Of a DNA stretch of 64,000 nucleotides, positions 1 to 10,240 are shown piece by piece. The notes under the pieces are model-generated. The model made no database searches, was not told where the DNA came from, and worked only from the letters and a program-made list of their open reading frames with translations. This DNA is from Isoetes taiwanensis (taxonomy: Eukaryota; Streptophyta; Lycopodiopsida; Isoetales; Isoetaceae), in contig JAJEKV010000405.1 in assembly GCA_021234155.1 (NCBI GenBank), positions 124,001 through 188,000 of the forward strand, given 5' to 3'. The position numbers and the translations under genes are program-made. Positions within the stretch are counted from its first letter, which is position 1. The number at the start of each line of letters is the position of its first letter.

Positions 1-142
1 TTCAATTTCTATGTCTACTTTTGGATGTAAAAATATTATATCCTATGAATATAAATGTTGATCTTAATCATGTTCTCTTGATATATTTTGTCCCCACAAT
101 TATATCATCAATCAAACCAATGCAATAACAAAATAAAGAACT
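1..142. other. AT-rich flank, nothing recognised
   Basis: This is short AT-rich sequence before retroelement coding similarity begins. I see no LTR end, primer-binding site or reading frame in it. The Ty3/gypsy element therefore appears truncated at its 5' side at about base 143, or its gag start has diverged beyond recognition. Confidence 0.4.
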
Positions 143-152
143 AATCATCAGA

Positions 153-443
153 GTGCAATCTAATGTGTATGCAGCCAGAGTACCTAGGAATGTTGAGGAA
201 CAAGGACAACATGAGCAAGACCATACACCCGCAAGGCAGTTCCAGCCAAGGAATCTGTACCAAGAGTTCGAAGCACCAACCCTAGAGGAAGAAATATCCC
301 AGATAAGGTCGGACATCCACGAAATAAGAGCCTTGCTGGCAAGAGCAGCGGCAATGGGACCAGACCAGAAACGTCCAACTACGGGAAACACCAGCAGGCC
401 AAGCAGTCAAACCAAAGAAGAGAAGCCAAAGAAGTTCACCTAG
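153..443 (+). pseudogene. Gag-like remnant of the chromovirus
   Basis: A 96-codon open frame upstream of the protease is rich in Glu, Gln and Arg. It has a short acidic, coiled-coil-like stretch (the LEEEISQIRSDIHEIRALL segment) and a charged tail ending KEEKPKKFT. Its position suggests the end of gag, but I see no zinc knuckle and no clear family motif. The frame ends in a stop at 441, and a Ser/Asp/Glu-rich stretch follows in another frame. The assignment is inferred from position only. Confidence 0.4.
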
Positions 444-582
444 CACGGAGTCCTCCAACTCTAGTTCCGACTCCGACTCTGAATCCGAAGAGCAGGATAA
501 CGAGCGACAGGACCGCCGAGAGGGTCCCAACCGTGATAGGGGTAAGGCAGAAATAGACTATCAGAAGAAAGTTGACTCGGCA

Positions 583-978
583 CTAAGCAACGCTGAGAGT
601 CAGTACCAAGTCATTTCGACGACCAGGAAGGCCAAAGCCAAATCTTTCATAATGTTGATAGATACAGGAAGTACCCATAATTTTGCTTCGCCAAGGATGG
701 TACGGATGTTGAAGCTCAAGCCTTTGAAGTCCAAGCCTAGGTCGGTTGTGTTGGCTAGTGGGGCAATCAGACACACAGCAGGGAAGAGGATCAACTTCAA
801 CATAGACTTGCCAGGAATCAATGTTGCAATGGGAGCTGAAGTGATGAACATCGGCAAGTACGACTTGATCATAGACATGGAATACCTTGGACCAACAGGA
901 GCCGTGATTGATTGTGGAAAGCAGAAAGTAACCTTAACAATGCCAGAGGACAAGGTCATTGAGATAACAGGTAAATAA
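583..978 (+). pseudogene. Retroviral-type aspartic protease domain (Ty3/gypsy)
   Basis: The frame contains the active-site signature LIDTGSTHNF near 649-678, the DTG motif of retropepsins followed by the SHNF-like stretch common in plant Ty3/gypsy elements. The flap and C-terminal part follow, including YDLIIDMEYLG, which matches the usual [YDxI]LGMDWL region. The protease would cleave the Gag-Pol polyprotein. A TAA at 976 ends the frame before the reverse transcriptase, whereas intact elements read through in one polyprotein. The catalytic Asp is retained, but the element is inactive overall. Confidence 0.85.
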
Positions 979-990
979 GTCACCCCAATC

Positions 991-2711
991 ATGCAATGCA
1001 TGTCTAGTAAGAAATTACTTAAATGCATAAGGAAGGAGCAAGTGGCCTACGTCTTTAAACTCGAAGTTGACGAGCAAGAGACAGAGGAAGAGAAAGAGGC
1101 CAAAGCATTGAGCAAGTTCCCAAAGCCTATAGCAAAGTTGGTGAAGGAATTCCATGATTTGTTTCATGATGAGATTAAGCAACTTCTACCTTACAGAGGA
1201 GTCGAGTGTGAAATAGCACTTGAGCCGGGAACTAAGCCAACAAGCTAGGCGCCCTACAGAGTGTCAACCGAGGAGTTGACGGAATTAAAGAAGCAATTGC
1301 AAGAGTTCCTAGACCTAGGCTTTATAAGACCTAGTGTCTCTCCATTTGGAGCGCCTATACTCTTCGTAAAGAAGAAGGATGAAAGTCTTAGAATGTGCAT
1401 TGACTATCGTCAATTGAACAAGCACACCATCAAGAACAAGTACGCTCTACCTCGATCAAACGATCTGATGGATCAATTGCAGGGAGCGAAGGTCTTTTCC
1501 AAGATAGATTTGAGATCAGGTTATCACCAGATCAGAATCAAGGAAGAGGACATCCATAAGACTGCATTCAGGATGAGATATGGCCATTATGAGTTCACAG
1601 TGATGCCGTTTGGATTGTCCAATGCTCCAGCAACCTTCATGAGGCTCATGAATGATGTTTTCTGAGAGTTCCTAGATGCTTTTATCATAGTTTTCTTCGA
1701 CGACATTCAAGTCTACAGCAAATCCCTAGAGGGGCATGTCCAACACTTGAGAAAAGTACTTGAAAAGTTGAGGAGGCATCAACTTTACGCGAAGCTATCC
1801 AAGTGTCACTTCGCGACGGAAAGAGTGGAATACTTGGGGCATGTAATCACAGTAGAAGGGATCTCCACCGACCCTCCAAAGATTGAAGCAGTAATTGATT
1901 GGCCGGCACCAAAGAACACCCATGAAGTGAGGAGCTTCCTCGGCTTAGCAGGGTATTATAGAAAGTTCGTCAAGAACTTTGCCAAGGTGGCAACACCCTT
2001 GACGGACCTCACCAAAGCAGGAAGGATAAAAGATTGGGCAAGTCATTGGCAAAGCAAGGCCCATGCGGCATTTGAGACGTTGAAGGAAGCTTTGACGATC
2101 GCGCCAGTCCTAGTCTTGCCAGATCCAGCCAAGGATAAGCTCGTGGCAACAGATGCTAGCAGGATAGCAACAGGTGCAGTTCTCATGCAGGAGGAAAGGG
2201 TAGTCGCATATGACTCCAAGAAGATACTGCAGAGCAACGCTACCCGACTCATGATCAAGAGCTTCTGGCCATTGTGAGAGCCTTAAGAATTTGGATACAC
2301 TACTTGTTCGGAAGAAAGTTCCAACTAGATACAGATCACCAAAGTCTCCAGTACATCTTCACACAACCACTCCTGAATCTGAGGCAAAGGAGGTGGATGG
2401 ACTTTCTTGACGAGTATGACTTCGAGATAGTCTACAAGCCAGGCAAGCTAAATGTAGTCGCAGACGCGCTCTCCAGAAAGCCATTGAAGACAAGAACGCA
2501 TTGCAATGCCATATCGACGCTCGCAATTAGTGAGTATGGCAAAAGGATTGAGGAAACATTGCCATCTGATACCGACTTTAAAGAAGTTTGGGCAAGTCTT
2601 TGCAAGGAGGCCAGAACAGATAAGGAAAGGGAGATCTTCAGGCACTATAAGAAGGAGGGTAACTTGCTATACCATAAGAACAAGTTGTGTGTACCAGAAT
2701 CTTTAGGATAA
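991..2711 (+). pseudogene. Reverse transcriptase and RNase H of the chromovirus, broken
   Basis: RT landmarks in order are a linker with [36 protein letters not shown], the MCIDYRQLN block, [32 protein letters not shown], and a catalytic box FFDDI at about 1692 where many elements have FIDDI. RNase H follows with a TDASRIATGAVL block and the TDHQSL block. A TAG at 1246 interrupts the linker and a TGA at 1663 sits just before the catalytic box. The frame changes near 2230, between the two RNase H blocks, and again after the last block near 2705. RT copies element RNA into DNA and RNase H removes the template. Every domain is recognisable but none is joined. Confidence 0.9.
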
Positions 2712-3562
2712 GGAAGCTAATCCTCCATGATACACACAATAATCCCATAGCAGGGCATGCAGGGTTTATGAAGACATATTTCAAGATCAGAAGCAGTTAC
2801 TTCTGGCCCGGCATGAAGAAGCAGATAGCAAGATACATTAGGGAGTGCCAGTTATGCCAGCAGACAAAGGCGGAGCAACTCCGAATCCCAAGTGCCTTAG
2901 AGCCATTGCCAGTGCCAAATGCGAAATGGGAAGTCATAAGTATGGACTTCATCACAGGACTTCCGAGAACAGCAAGAGGCAAGGATGCACTAATGGTAGT
3001 GGTGGACAAGTTATCCAAGATGGCACACTTTGTGCCATGTAGGACCACAGATACGGCATTGGACACTGCCGTATTGTTCACCAAAGGAATATTTAGACTC
3101 CACGGGATGCCGAAGAAGATAATCTCGGATAGGGATTCTAAATTTATGTGTGCATTCTGGCAGGATTTATTTACCACCATTCAGACGAAGCTCTCTATGA
3201 GCACAGCATACCACCCGCAGACGGATGGTCAGATGGAGCGAACCAATAGGATTATTGAAGATATGCTAAGAAGTTATGTTTGGAAGAAGCAGACTAAGTG
3301 GGATGATTTCATTCACTTAGTAGAGTTCGCCTACAATAGTACCAAGCAGGAGTCATCCCAGATGTCTCTTTTCATGATCAATTATGGGTACCAGTGTCCT
3401 ACCCCAGATACTTGGCACAATCCAGTGTCAAAAGTGGAAGTCTCCCAGCAGATGTTATCGGATATGCAACAGTTGGTAGAGGAGGTAAGAGGATACCTTC
3501 TAGCAGCAAGAAGCAGACAGAAAACCATGGCCGATAAGCACATGACAGTAAGAGAATTTTAG
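2687..3562 (+). pseudogene. Integrase, zinc-binding and catalytic core (chromovirus)
   Basis: An HHCC zinc-binding domain is visible (His residues in HDTHNNPIAGH, Cys residues in CQLCQQTK). The DDE core follows: the first Asp in SMDFITGLP, the second in ISDRDSKF, then the AYHPQTDGQMERTNR signature and the Glu on the next helix. The N-terminal edge lies in a different frame from the RNase H end, so a frame change is present near 2705. A TAG at 3560 separates this core from the C-terminal domain. The domain would insert the cDNA into host chromatin. Similarity is very clear and the protein is interrupted. Confidence 0.9.
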
Positions 3563-3967
3563 GTGGGAGACAACGTATGGTTGAAGATCAAGGTGAAGCA
3601 GGCCAAGCTCCGCATCGGCAATTGCAAGAAGCTTGTTCCAAAATGGGCTGGACCTTTCAGGATAACCAAAAGAGTAGGTACCCAATCCTACAAGTTGGAC
3701 CTGCCAGCACATCTCAAAATCCATAGGGTCTTCCATGTAAGTCTTCTAAAAAGGCACACTCCTAATCCGGAGGAAGTATTGGAGACAACTGAGTTACTGG
3801 AAATGACGGACGACCAGCTTGAAATCGTCCCAGAGGTTCTTCTTGATAGGGCCTATAAGAAGACAAGAAGATCCCAATTTCTCCAATACCTAGTGAAATG
3901 GATGCACTTACCAGTGGAAGACGCTACGTGGGTACCACACTCACCCCGGTTTTTGGTCCACTGTTGA
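3563..3967 (+). pseudogene. Integrase C-terminus with chromodomain-like segment
   Basis: The frame opens with GDNVWL and the KWAGPFRITKR stretch typical of the GPY/F module, then the HRVFHVSLLKRH motif. About 80 residues later comes a PEVLLDR segment followed by QYLVKWMHLPVEDATWV. The YLVKW and ATW spacing is that of the chromodomain in plant chromoviruses, which guides integration through binding of histone marks. The aromatic residues of the YLVKW block and the ATW tryptophan are kept. The frame ends at a TGA at 3965, a plausible natural end of pol. Confidence 0.8.
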
Positions 3968-4690
3968 AAACATCAGTTTTGGTAGGTCTACATGTCCTGT
4001 TTTCAAAGAATCCTACATGTGGATTTGTGAAGGTATGGTTTTGTTCGATAATGGTGTTCTTTTTTCAGTGGACTAAAACATCCACTGTTGTTTTGTAGTT
4101 TCTTCTATTGTGACATGTCATTTTATAATACAATCCACTGTAGGAAAGAGTACTTGAATTTCTACATGTCTAATAATTCTATTGTCACATGTCTTTATAG
4201 ATGTAGGAAAGAATATTTGATTCTCTACATGTCCTATACTTCCATTCACATGTGACAGAGTACTTTATTTGCTAAGGCATTGTAGGAAAGAATACATGAA
4301 TTACGACATGTGTAATACTTCTATTGTCACATGTCTTTATAGAAGTCAGAAAGAATACTTGATTCTCTACATGTCATATGCTTCCATGTCACATGTCTTT
4401 ATAGTAGTAGGGGACAGTACTTTTATTTGCTAAGGCATTGTAGGAAAGAATACATGAATTACGACATGTGTAATACTTCTATTCTCACATGTCTTTATAG
4501 AAGTAGGAAAAGAGTACTTGATTCTCTACATGTCCTATCCTTCCATATCACGGTCTTTATAGTGGTAGGGGCAGTACTTGATTTGCTACATGTGATGCGC
4601 ACCCGATCACATGTTCTTATACTAGTATTCCATGTAACACAAGTTACTTCAACTACTTCAATTACTTAACACCTATTTTTGCATAAGCGT
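3968..4690. repeat. Region after pol: tandem repeats of about 158 bp
   Basis: The stretch is built of repeated phrases such as TAGGAAAGAATACATGAATT and CACATGTCTTTATAG. The phrase GCTAAGGCATTGTAGGAAAG occurs at 4271 and 4429, giving a period near 158 bp. Shorter matches at about 4140 and 4200 suggest older copies. It lies where the 3' untranslated part or 3' LTR of the chromovirus should be, but I cannot fix LTR ends. No coding frame here resembles a known protein. Confidence 0.6.
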
Positions 4691-5554
4691 GGCACCAACA
4701 TGCCAAGGTGGCTCTAACATGCCACCTAGGCTCAAACATGCCAAGGTGCCTCCAACATGCCACCTAGGCTCCAACATGCCACCTATGCTCCAACTTGCCA
4801 AGGGTGCTTCAAATATGCCACGTGGGCTCCAACATGCCACCTAGGCTCCAACATTCCTAGGTGGCTCAAACATGCCACATAGGCTCCAACATGCCAAGGT
4901 GGCTCAAACATGCCACCTAGGCTCCCAACATGCTACCTAGGCTCAAACATGCCGGGTGGCTCAAACATGCCAAGGTGGGCTCAAACATGCCACCTAGGCT
5001 CCAACATGCCACCCTAGGCTCAAACATGCCAAGGTGGCTCAAATGCCAATGGGCTCCACCATGCCACCTAGCCTCCAACATGCCAAGGTGGCTCACAACA
5101 TGCCACCTACGCTTAAATATGCCAAGTTGGCTCAAACATGCCACCTAGGCTCCAACATGCCACCGTGGCTCTAACATGCCACCTAGGCTCAAACATGCCA
5201 CGTGGGCTCCAACATGCCACGTGCCAAGGTGGCTCCAACATGCCACCTAGGCTCCAACATGCTCAAACATGCCACGCGGGCTCTAACATGCCACCTATGC
5301 TCCAACTTGCCAAGGTGGCTCAAACATGCCACGTGGGCTCCAACATGCCAAGGTGGCTCAAGCATGCCACACAGGCTCCAACATGCCACCTAGGCTCTAA
5401 CATGGCAAGGTGGCTCAAACATGCCATGTGGTCTCCAACATGCCACCTAGGCTCCAACATGCCAAGGTGGCTCCAACATGCCAAGGTGGCTCAAACATGC
5501 CACCTAGGCTCCAACATGCTCAAACATGCCAAGGTGGCTCAAACATGCCACGTT
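4690..5554 (+). repeat. 19-bp minisatellite, left arm
   Basis: This array has roughly 45 units of a 19-bp motif. Three common versions are CATGCCAAGGTGGCTCAAA, CATGCCACCTAGGCTCCAA and CATGCCACGTGGGCTCCAA. They share CATGCCA and GGCTC and differ in the 6-base core. The third version carries a CACGTG hexamer. Single-base indels and a few shortened units are common. Because 19 is not a multiple of three and the unit has no stop in most registers, long frames appear on both strands; they are repeat artefacts. The array joins the first 825-bp unit directly at about 5554. Confidence 0.9.
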
Positions 5555-7957
5555 GACTACAAGTGTGTAGTAAACGACCTACTTTGGCGTTTCTTGGAGA
5601 GGGGGTGGTCTTCTGACCACGAAACTTGGTCCCCTAGGTAATGGGGATGTTTACGGTCCATTGGCGGAGCCAGTTCTGGGTTCGAAGTGGGGTCCAGCGG
5701 GTCCCTCGACCCCGGCTTGGACTAGCCTGCGAGAACAAGATACTTGGGGTTCACCCTGAGGCCCTGGTAGAAGATTGAAGTGAGAGTAGCAGCACTAGGA
5801 CTGCTAGGTGGTATACATGTGACCACGGAGAAGCAAAGCTAGCTCCACTACCTAGTAGGATGTTACCGACCGGTGGTCTCCTGGAAGGGGGTTGGCTTTC
5901 GAAGCTTCGTCTCATGCCTCTACTTGTGCTTCTATTGCCGGTGCATTTTCTCTTGCGTGCAGCGTCATGCTGCACATCCTGCCAAGATTTCACCTTTTCG
6001 AGACCGAATTTTTATCTGTGCTTTTCTTTGTGTTTATGCTCGAAATTCATAATTAATGCATGGGGCAGGGAAAAATCCTGGTTTTCAGCCAGCTGGCTTG
6101 CCAAGTGGCCCGAGTATAGGAAAATCCCGGTATTCCGGATGAGTTTTAGACCCTCGATTTTTATTGGGATGGCCACCGTTGGCCTTGTGGGTTTAGACCA
6201 CGTTTTTCGATTTTGGGGCATGGAGGAGGCCCCAGTTGGCGATCCGGACGCCCGCCACGTCGTCCGAATCGGGCGAAATTACCCTAGGGGACAAGTTCCA
6301 CTACCGAGTTTTCCCTGGGGATCAATCACTTACCCCTCACTAGGAGGTATTCAAAGATCCACCTCCATGCCAATTGACTACAAGTGTGTAGTAAAGCGAC
6401 CTACTTTGGCGTTTCTTGGAGAGGGGGGTGGTCTTCTGCCCCTAAACTTGGTCCCCTAGGTAATGGGGATGTTCCGGTCCATTGGTGAGCCGTTTCTCGG
6501 TTCCGGAGTGGGGGTCCAACTTCGTCACCCCGGCTTGGATTAGCCTGCAAGAATAAGATACTTGGGGTTCACCCCGAGGCCCGGTAGAAGATTGAAGTGA
6601 CAATAGGAGCACTAGGACTGCTAGGTGGTATACATGTGACCACGGAGAAGAAAAGCTAGCTCCACCGCTTTAGTAGGGCGTTCACCGACCGGTGGCCTCC
6701 AAAAGGGATTGGCTCGGAAGCTCGTCTCATGCCCTGCTTGTGCTTCTATTGCCGGTGCATTTTTTCTCTTGCGTGTGCAGCGTCATGTTGCATATCCCGC
6801 CAAGATTTCATCTTTTTCGAGACCCGGATTTTTATCCGTTTTTTTTTGTGTTTATGGTCCGGAAATTCATAATTAATGCATGGGCGGGGAAAATCCTGAT
6901 TTTCAGCCAGCTGGCTTTTGCCAAGTGGTCATGAGCATACAGGAAAATCCCCGTATTTTCGGGGTGAGCTTTAGACCCTCGATTTTTGATTGGGATGGCC
7001 ACCGCTATTGGCCCCGACATGTGGTTTAGACCACATTTTCGATTTTGGGGCATGGAGGAGGGCCCCGGATTGGCGATCCGACCTCTCCACATCGTCCGGG
7101 CGCCCGAAATTACCCTAGAGGACAAGTTCCACTACCGGTTTTTCCCGTGGGATCAATCACTTACCCCCACTAGGAGGTATGGCAAAGATCCACCTCCATG
7201 CCAATTGACTACAAGTGTGTAGTAAATCCACCTACTTTGGCGTTTCTTGAGAGGGGTGGTCCGGGCCCACTAAACTTGGTCCCCAGGTAATGGGGATGTT
7301 CCGGTCCATTGGCTGAGCCGGTTTCCGCTCCTGTGGGGGTCCAGCCCGTCCTCAGCCCCCCAGCTTGGACTAGCCTCGAGAACAAGATACTTGGGGTTCA
7401 CCCCGAGGCCCTGGTAGAAGATTGAAGTGAGAATAGCAGCACTAGGGACTGCTAGGTGGTATACATGTGACCACGGAGAAGCAAAGCTAGCTCCACTACC
7501 TAGTAGGACGCATCACCCAGTGGTCTCCGGGAAGGGGTTGGCTGGAAGCTCGTCTCATGCCTCTGCTTGTGCTTCTATTGCGGTGCATTTTTTTTCTTGC
7601 AGTGCAGCGCCATGCCGCACATCCCGCCAAGATTTCACCTTTTTTCGAGACCCGATTTTTATACGTGGCTTTTCTTTGTGTTTATGATCCGGAAATTCAT
7701 GATTAATGCATGGGGGCGGGGAAAAATCATGGGTTTCAGCCAGCTGGCTTGCCAAGTGGCCCCCCGAAAGGGGAAAATCCCCGGTATTTCCGGGTGAGCT
7801 TTTAGACCCTCGATTTTTATTGGGATGGCCACCGCTGGTTTCCCCATTGGGGTTTAGACCACGTTTTTGATTTTGGGGCATGGAGGAGGCCCGGATTGGC
7901 GATCCGACCTCTCCATGTCATCTGGAATGCCAAATTACCCTAGGGGACAAGTTCCAC
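5555..7957 (+). repeat. Three tandem units of about 825 bp
   Basis: The landmark GACTACAAGTGTGTAGTAAA occurs at 5555, 6376 and 7207, giving unit lengths of 821 and 831 bp. The third unit stops near 7957, about 75 bp short. Shared phrases through each unit include CTTGGGGTTCACCC, GCTAGGTGGTATACATGTGA and AATTCATAATTAATGCATG. Copies differ by many small indels concentrated in GC-rich stretches. The open frames (for example 5860-6459) are not conserved between copies, so I do not call them coding. A worn relative of this unit lies near 23300-23560. Confidence 0.85.
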
Positions 7958-7985
7958 GGCCCTCTTGATCGAGGAGCATCCCTGA

Positions 7986-8800
7986 ATGTAAATCCTACCA
8001 AACCCTAGGGTTTGGTAGGGTTTACATCTCGAAGGCGTCCAAGGCGGAGACTAACACATCCAAACTTTTCATGGAGTTTCTGTGTATGCTCGGGGACCAT
8101 GCCCGAGATGGGGTCAATCCCCCTCAAGACATGCTTTTGCACTCCCCTTCACCGAAAGGGGCTTGTGAAGGGGAGTCTCCAAAGGTATGTCAGACGACGA
8201 AATTTTGGCCTGCCTCCCGGTGCCATGAGGGTAATCCAAAGACGGGTATTCCACGCCGGACCGGGCCCCTCGGGTCATCTGAGCATCGAGAATGTAAACC
8301 CCTATCAAACCCTAGGGTTTGCTAGGGTTTACATCTCGAAAGGCCAAGGAGACTCACACATCCAAACTTTGCATGGAGTTCTCTCGTATGCCTCGGGACC
8401 ATGCGGGAGATGGGGTCGAATCCCCTGCAACAAAGCATGCTTTTCCGCACACCCCTTCACCGGAAAGGGGCTTGTGAAGGGGAGTCTCCGAAAGGTATGT
8501 CAGACCGAAATTTGGCTCTGTCTCCCAAGTGCCATGAGGGTAATCCAAAGACGGGTATTCCACATCGGGATCCTCGGGCCCCCGGGTCATCGGAGCATCC
8601 CAGAATGTAAACCCTATCAAACCCTAGGGTTTGCTAGGTTTACATCTCGAGGCCAAGACCAGGGAGACTCACACATCCTAAACTTTGCATGGAGTTCTCT
8701 GTGGTATGCTGCTCGGGGACCATGCCTCGAGATGGGGTCAATCCCCCAAGCAACATGTTGATCAGACTCCCCTTCACGGAAAGGGGCTTGTGAGTTCTCC
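7986..8800 (+). repeat. Three tandem units of about 310 bp with telomere-like palindromes
   Basis: Units start at 7986, 8292 and 8605 and the third is cut short near 8800. Each opens with a near-perfect palindrome of 41-43 bp (7986-8027, 8292-8334, 8605-8645) centred on AAACCCTAGGGTTT. This is two plant telomere-type motifs (AAACCCTA) head to head. In the first copy the arms differ at one base. Further shared phrases are CTCGGGGACCATGC and GGTAATCCAAAGACGGGTAT. A 249-codon frame crosses the units (8012-8761), but indels between copies make it unlikely to be a gene. Confidence 0.85.
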
Positions 8801-9018
8801 AAGAGCCTTCTATTCTATCCCTTGCCAAACTCCTCTACAAAAATTTCAAAGGTTATCATATTTCTTGCATAAAGTCCTAGTCACGCCACCACCATCTAGC
8901 CATGTCACCCAAAATTTGCCAACATCACCCAATGAAAAGACCAAAGATGGACATCTTTTCATTTTGGCCTAGTCAAAAGTTGGCCTTGCTTACTTGACAT
9001 GCCATGTCACCACTTGGA
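8801..9018. other. Unique spacer inside the composite element
   Basis: About 220 bp of non-repetitive sequence lies between the last 310-bp unit and the right minisatellite arm. It includes CACC-rich text such as CATGTCACCCAAAATTTGCC. I see no gene, promoter or similarity to the other parts. Confidence 0.5.
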
Positions 9019-9775
9019 GTGCCTAGGTGGCATGCTTGAGCCTAGGTGGCATGCCCGAGCCACCTTGCATGTTGGAACCTAGGTGGCATGTTGGAGCCCA
9101 CGTGGCATATGGAGCCACATTGACATGTTTGAGCCTAGGTGGCATGTTAGAGCTTAGGTGGCATGTTTGAGCCACCTTGGCATGTTAGAGCCCACGTGGC
9201 ATGTTAGAGCCCACGTGGCATGCGTTGGAGTCCACGTGGCATGTTTGAGCCACCTTGGCATGTTGGAACCTAGGTGGCATGTTGGAGCCCACGTGGCATG
9301 TTTGAGCCACCTTGTCATGCCGGAGCCTAGGTGGCATGTCCGAGCCACCTTGGCATGTTGGAGCCCACATAGCATGTTTGAGCCAACTGGCATGTTGGAG
9401 CCCGCTGCATGTTTGAGCCACCTTGGCATGTTTGAGCCACCTTGGCATGTTTGAGCCACCTTAGATGTTTGAGCCACCGCGGCATGTTTGAGCCTAGGTG
9501 GCATGTTGGTGCCTAGGTGGCATGTTCGAGCCACCTTGGCATGTTGGAGCCTAGGTTGCATGTTGGAGCCTCGCGTGGCATGTTTGAGCCACCTTGGCAT
9601 GTTTGGGGCCGTGAGTGGCATCATGGCATGTTGGAGCCTGCGTGGCATGTTGGGAGCCCACGGCATGTTTGAGCCACCGGCATGTTGGAGCCTAGGTGGC
9701 ATGTTGGAGCCCACATGGCATGTTTGAGCTACCTTGGCATGTTTGAGCCTAGGTGGCATGTTGGTGCCTAGGTGG
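9019..9775 (-). repeat. 19-bp minisatellite, right arm (inverted)
   Basis: This is the same 19-bp unit family as 4690-5554 but read on the minus strand, seen here as GAGCCTAGGTGGCATGTTG, GAGCCACCTTGGCATGTTT and GAGCCCACGTGGCATGTTG. It has about 40 units with scattered indels. Its outermost unit carries the GGTGCC variant that mirrors the outermost unit of the left arm. The two arms could pair over several hundred bases. Confidence 0.9.
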
Positions 9776-10240
9776 GGAGCAACCTCCGTGCTGGCTCCGT
9801 AATTTGGTTATGCATTGACATTGTATAATTTGGTAGTTGAAAACCACCGAATTGGTTTTTTGGTACCCATTGACATGATGGGGTCAAAACATGGCTGTTT
9901 GACCCCATCTTCTTTTCAGGCCGATGGCTTGTATGACTCCACAAGGAATATTCTACAGGATATGGCATGACCTAAACAGCGAAGGGGGACCCTAGATACT
10001 ATTATAAGCACCCTAAAATGCAAGTAACCAAGTTTTTAACGCCTAACTATCGCTCATGTAACATCCGACAACCGCACACATTTGCCGCTGAACATTGTAA
10101 TCGAAAATTAAAATAATATTTGTATGCATTGAAAATTAAAATAATATGAAAATTAAAATAATACTTGTATGCATTGAAAATTAAAATAATACTTGTGTGC
10201 ACGCGTGATAATGTGATAACGTAGTATTCTATCCAACGGC
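9776..10240. repeat. Unassigned sequence with short AT-rich tandem repeat
   Basis: The first 300 bp contain no recognisable feature. At about 10095-10198 the phrase GAAAATTAAAATAATA recurs four times, alternating with CTTGTATGCATT, as an imperfect tandem repeat of about 30 bp. There are no coding signs. Confidence 0.6.

Larger units (their letters stand above)
143..3967 (+). mobile_element. Decayed Ty3/gypsy chromovirus, gag remnant to chromodomain
   Basis: The domain order is protease, reverse transcriptase, RNase H, integrase, then a C-terminal chromodomain-like segment. This is the layout of plant chromoviruses within Ty3/gypsy. No 5' LTR or primer-binding site is visible, and the 3' LTR could not be delimited. 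The pol region is broken by stops at 976, 1246, 1663 and 3560 and by frame changes near 2230 and 2705, so it cannot make a full polyprotein. Three of the stops replace a codon that would be CAG or CGA, as expected from C-to-T decay of methylated cytosines. Membership in the superfamily is certain; the lineage (Tekay, Reina, CRM or other) was not determined. Confidence 0.9.
4690..9770. mobile_element. Foldback-like composite element
   Basis: Two arrays of the same 19-bp minisatellite lie in opposite orientation at the two ends (4690-5554 and 9019-9775). Between them are three units of about 825 bp (5555-7957) and three of about 310 bp (7986-8800). The outermost units share a variant: GGCACCAACATGCCA at 4691-4705 and its exact reverse complement at 9754-9768, whereas most inner units have GGCTCC. 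Long inverted arms made of tandem subrepeats are known from foldback transposons (FB and Galileo of Drosophila and some plant elements). No transposase frame is visible and no target duplication could be placed. Independent arrays in opposite orientation remain possible. Confidence 0.5.

Noticed and set aside
4690-5554. CRISPR array
   Set aside because: The 19-bp units are contiguous with no unique spacers, and the window is plant nuclear DNA.
5138-5641. Long open frames over the 19-bp arrays (for example 167 codons at 5138-5641 and 201 codons on the minus strand at 9154-9759)
   Set aside because: The 19-bp unit is open in most registers of both strands, so such frames follow from the repeat itself and show no start context or protein similarity.
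5860-6459. A 199-codon frame inside the first 825-bp unit
   Set aside because: The matching frame is broken in the second and third units, so there is no sign of selection for coding.
8012-8761. A 249-codon frame crossing three 310-bp units
   Set aside because: Indels between units mean the repeats are not translated in the same way, and there is no family similarity.
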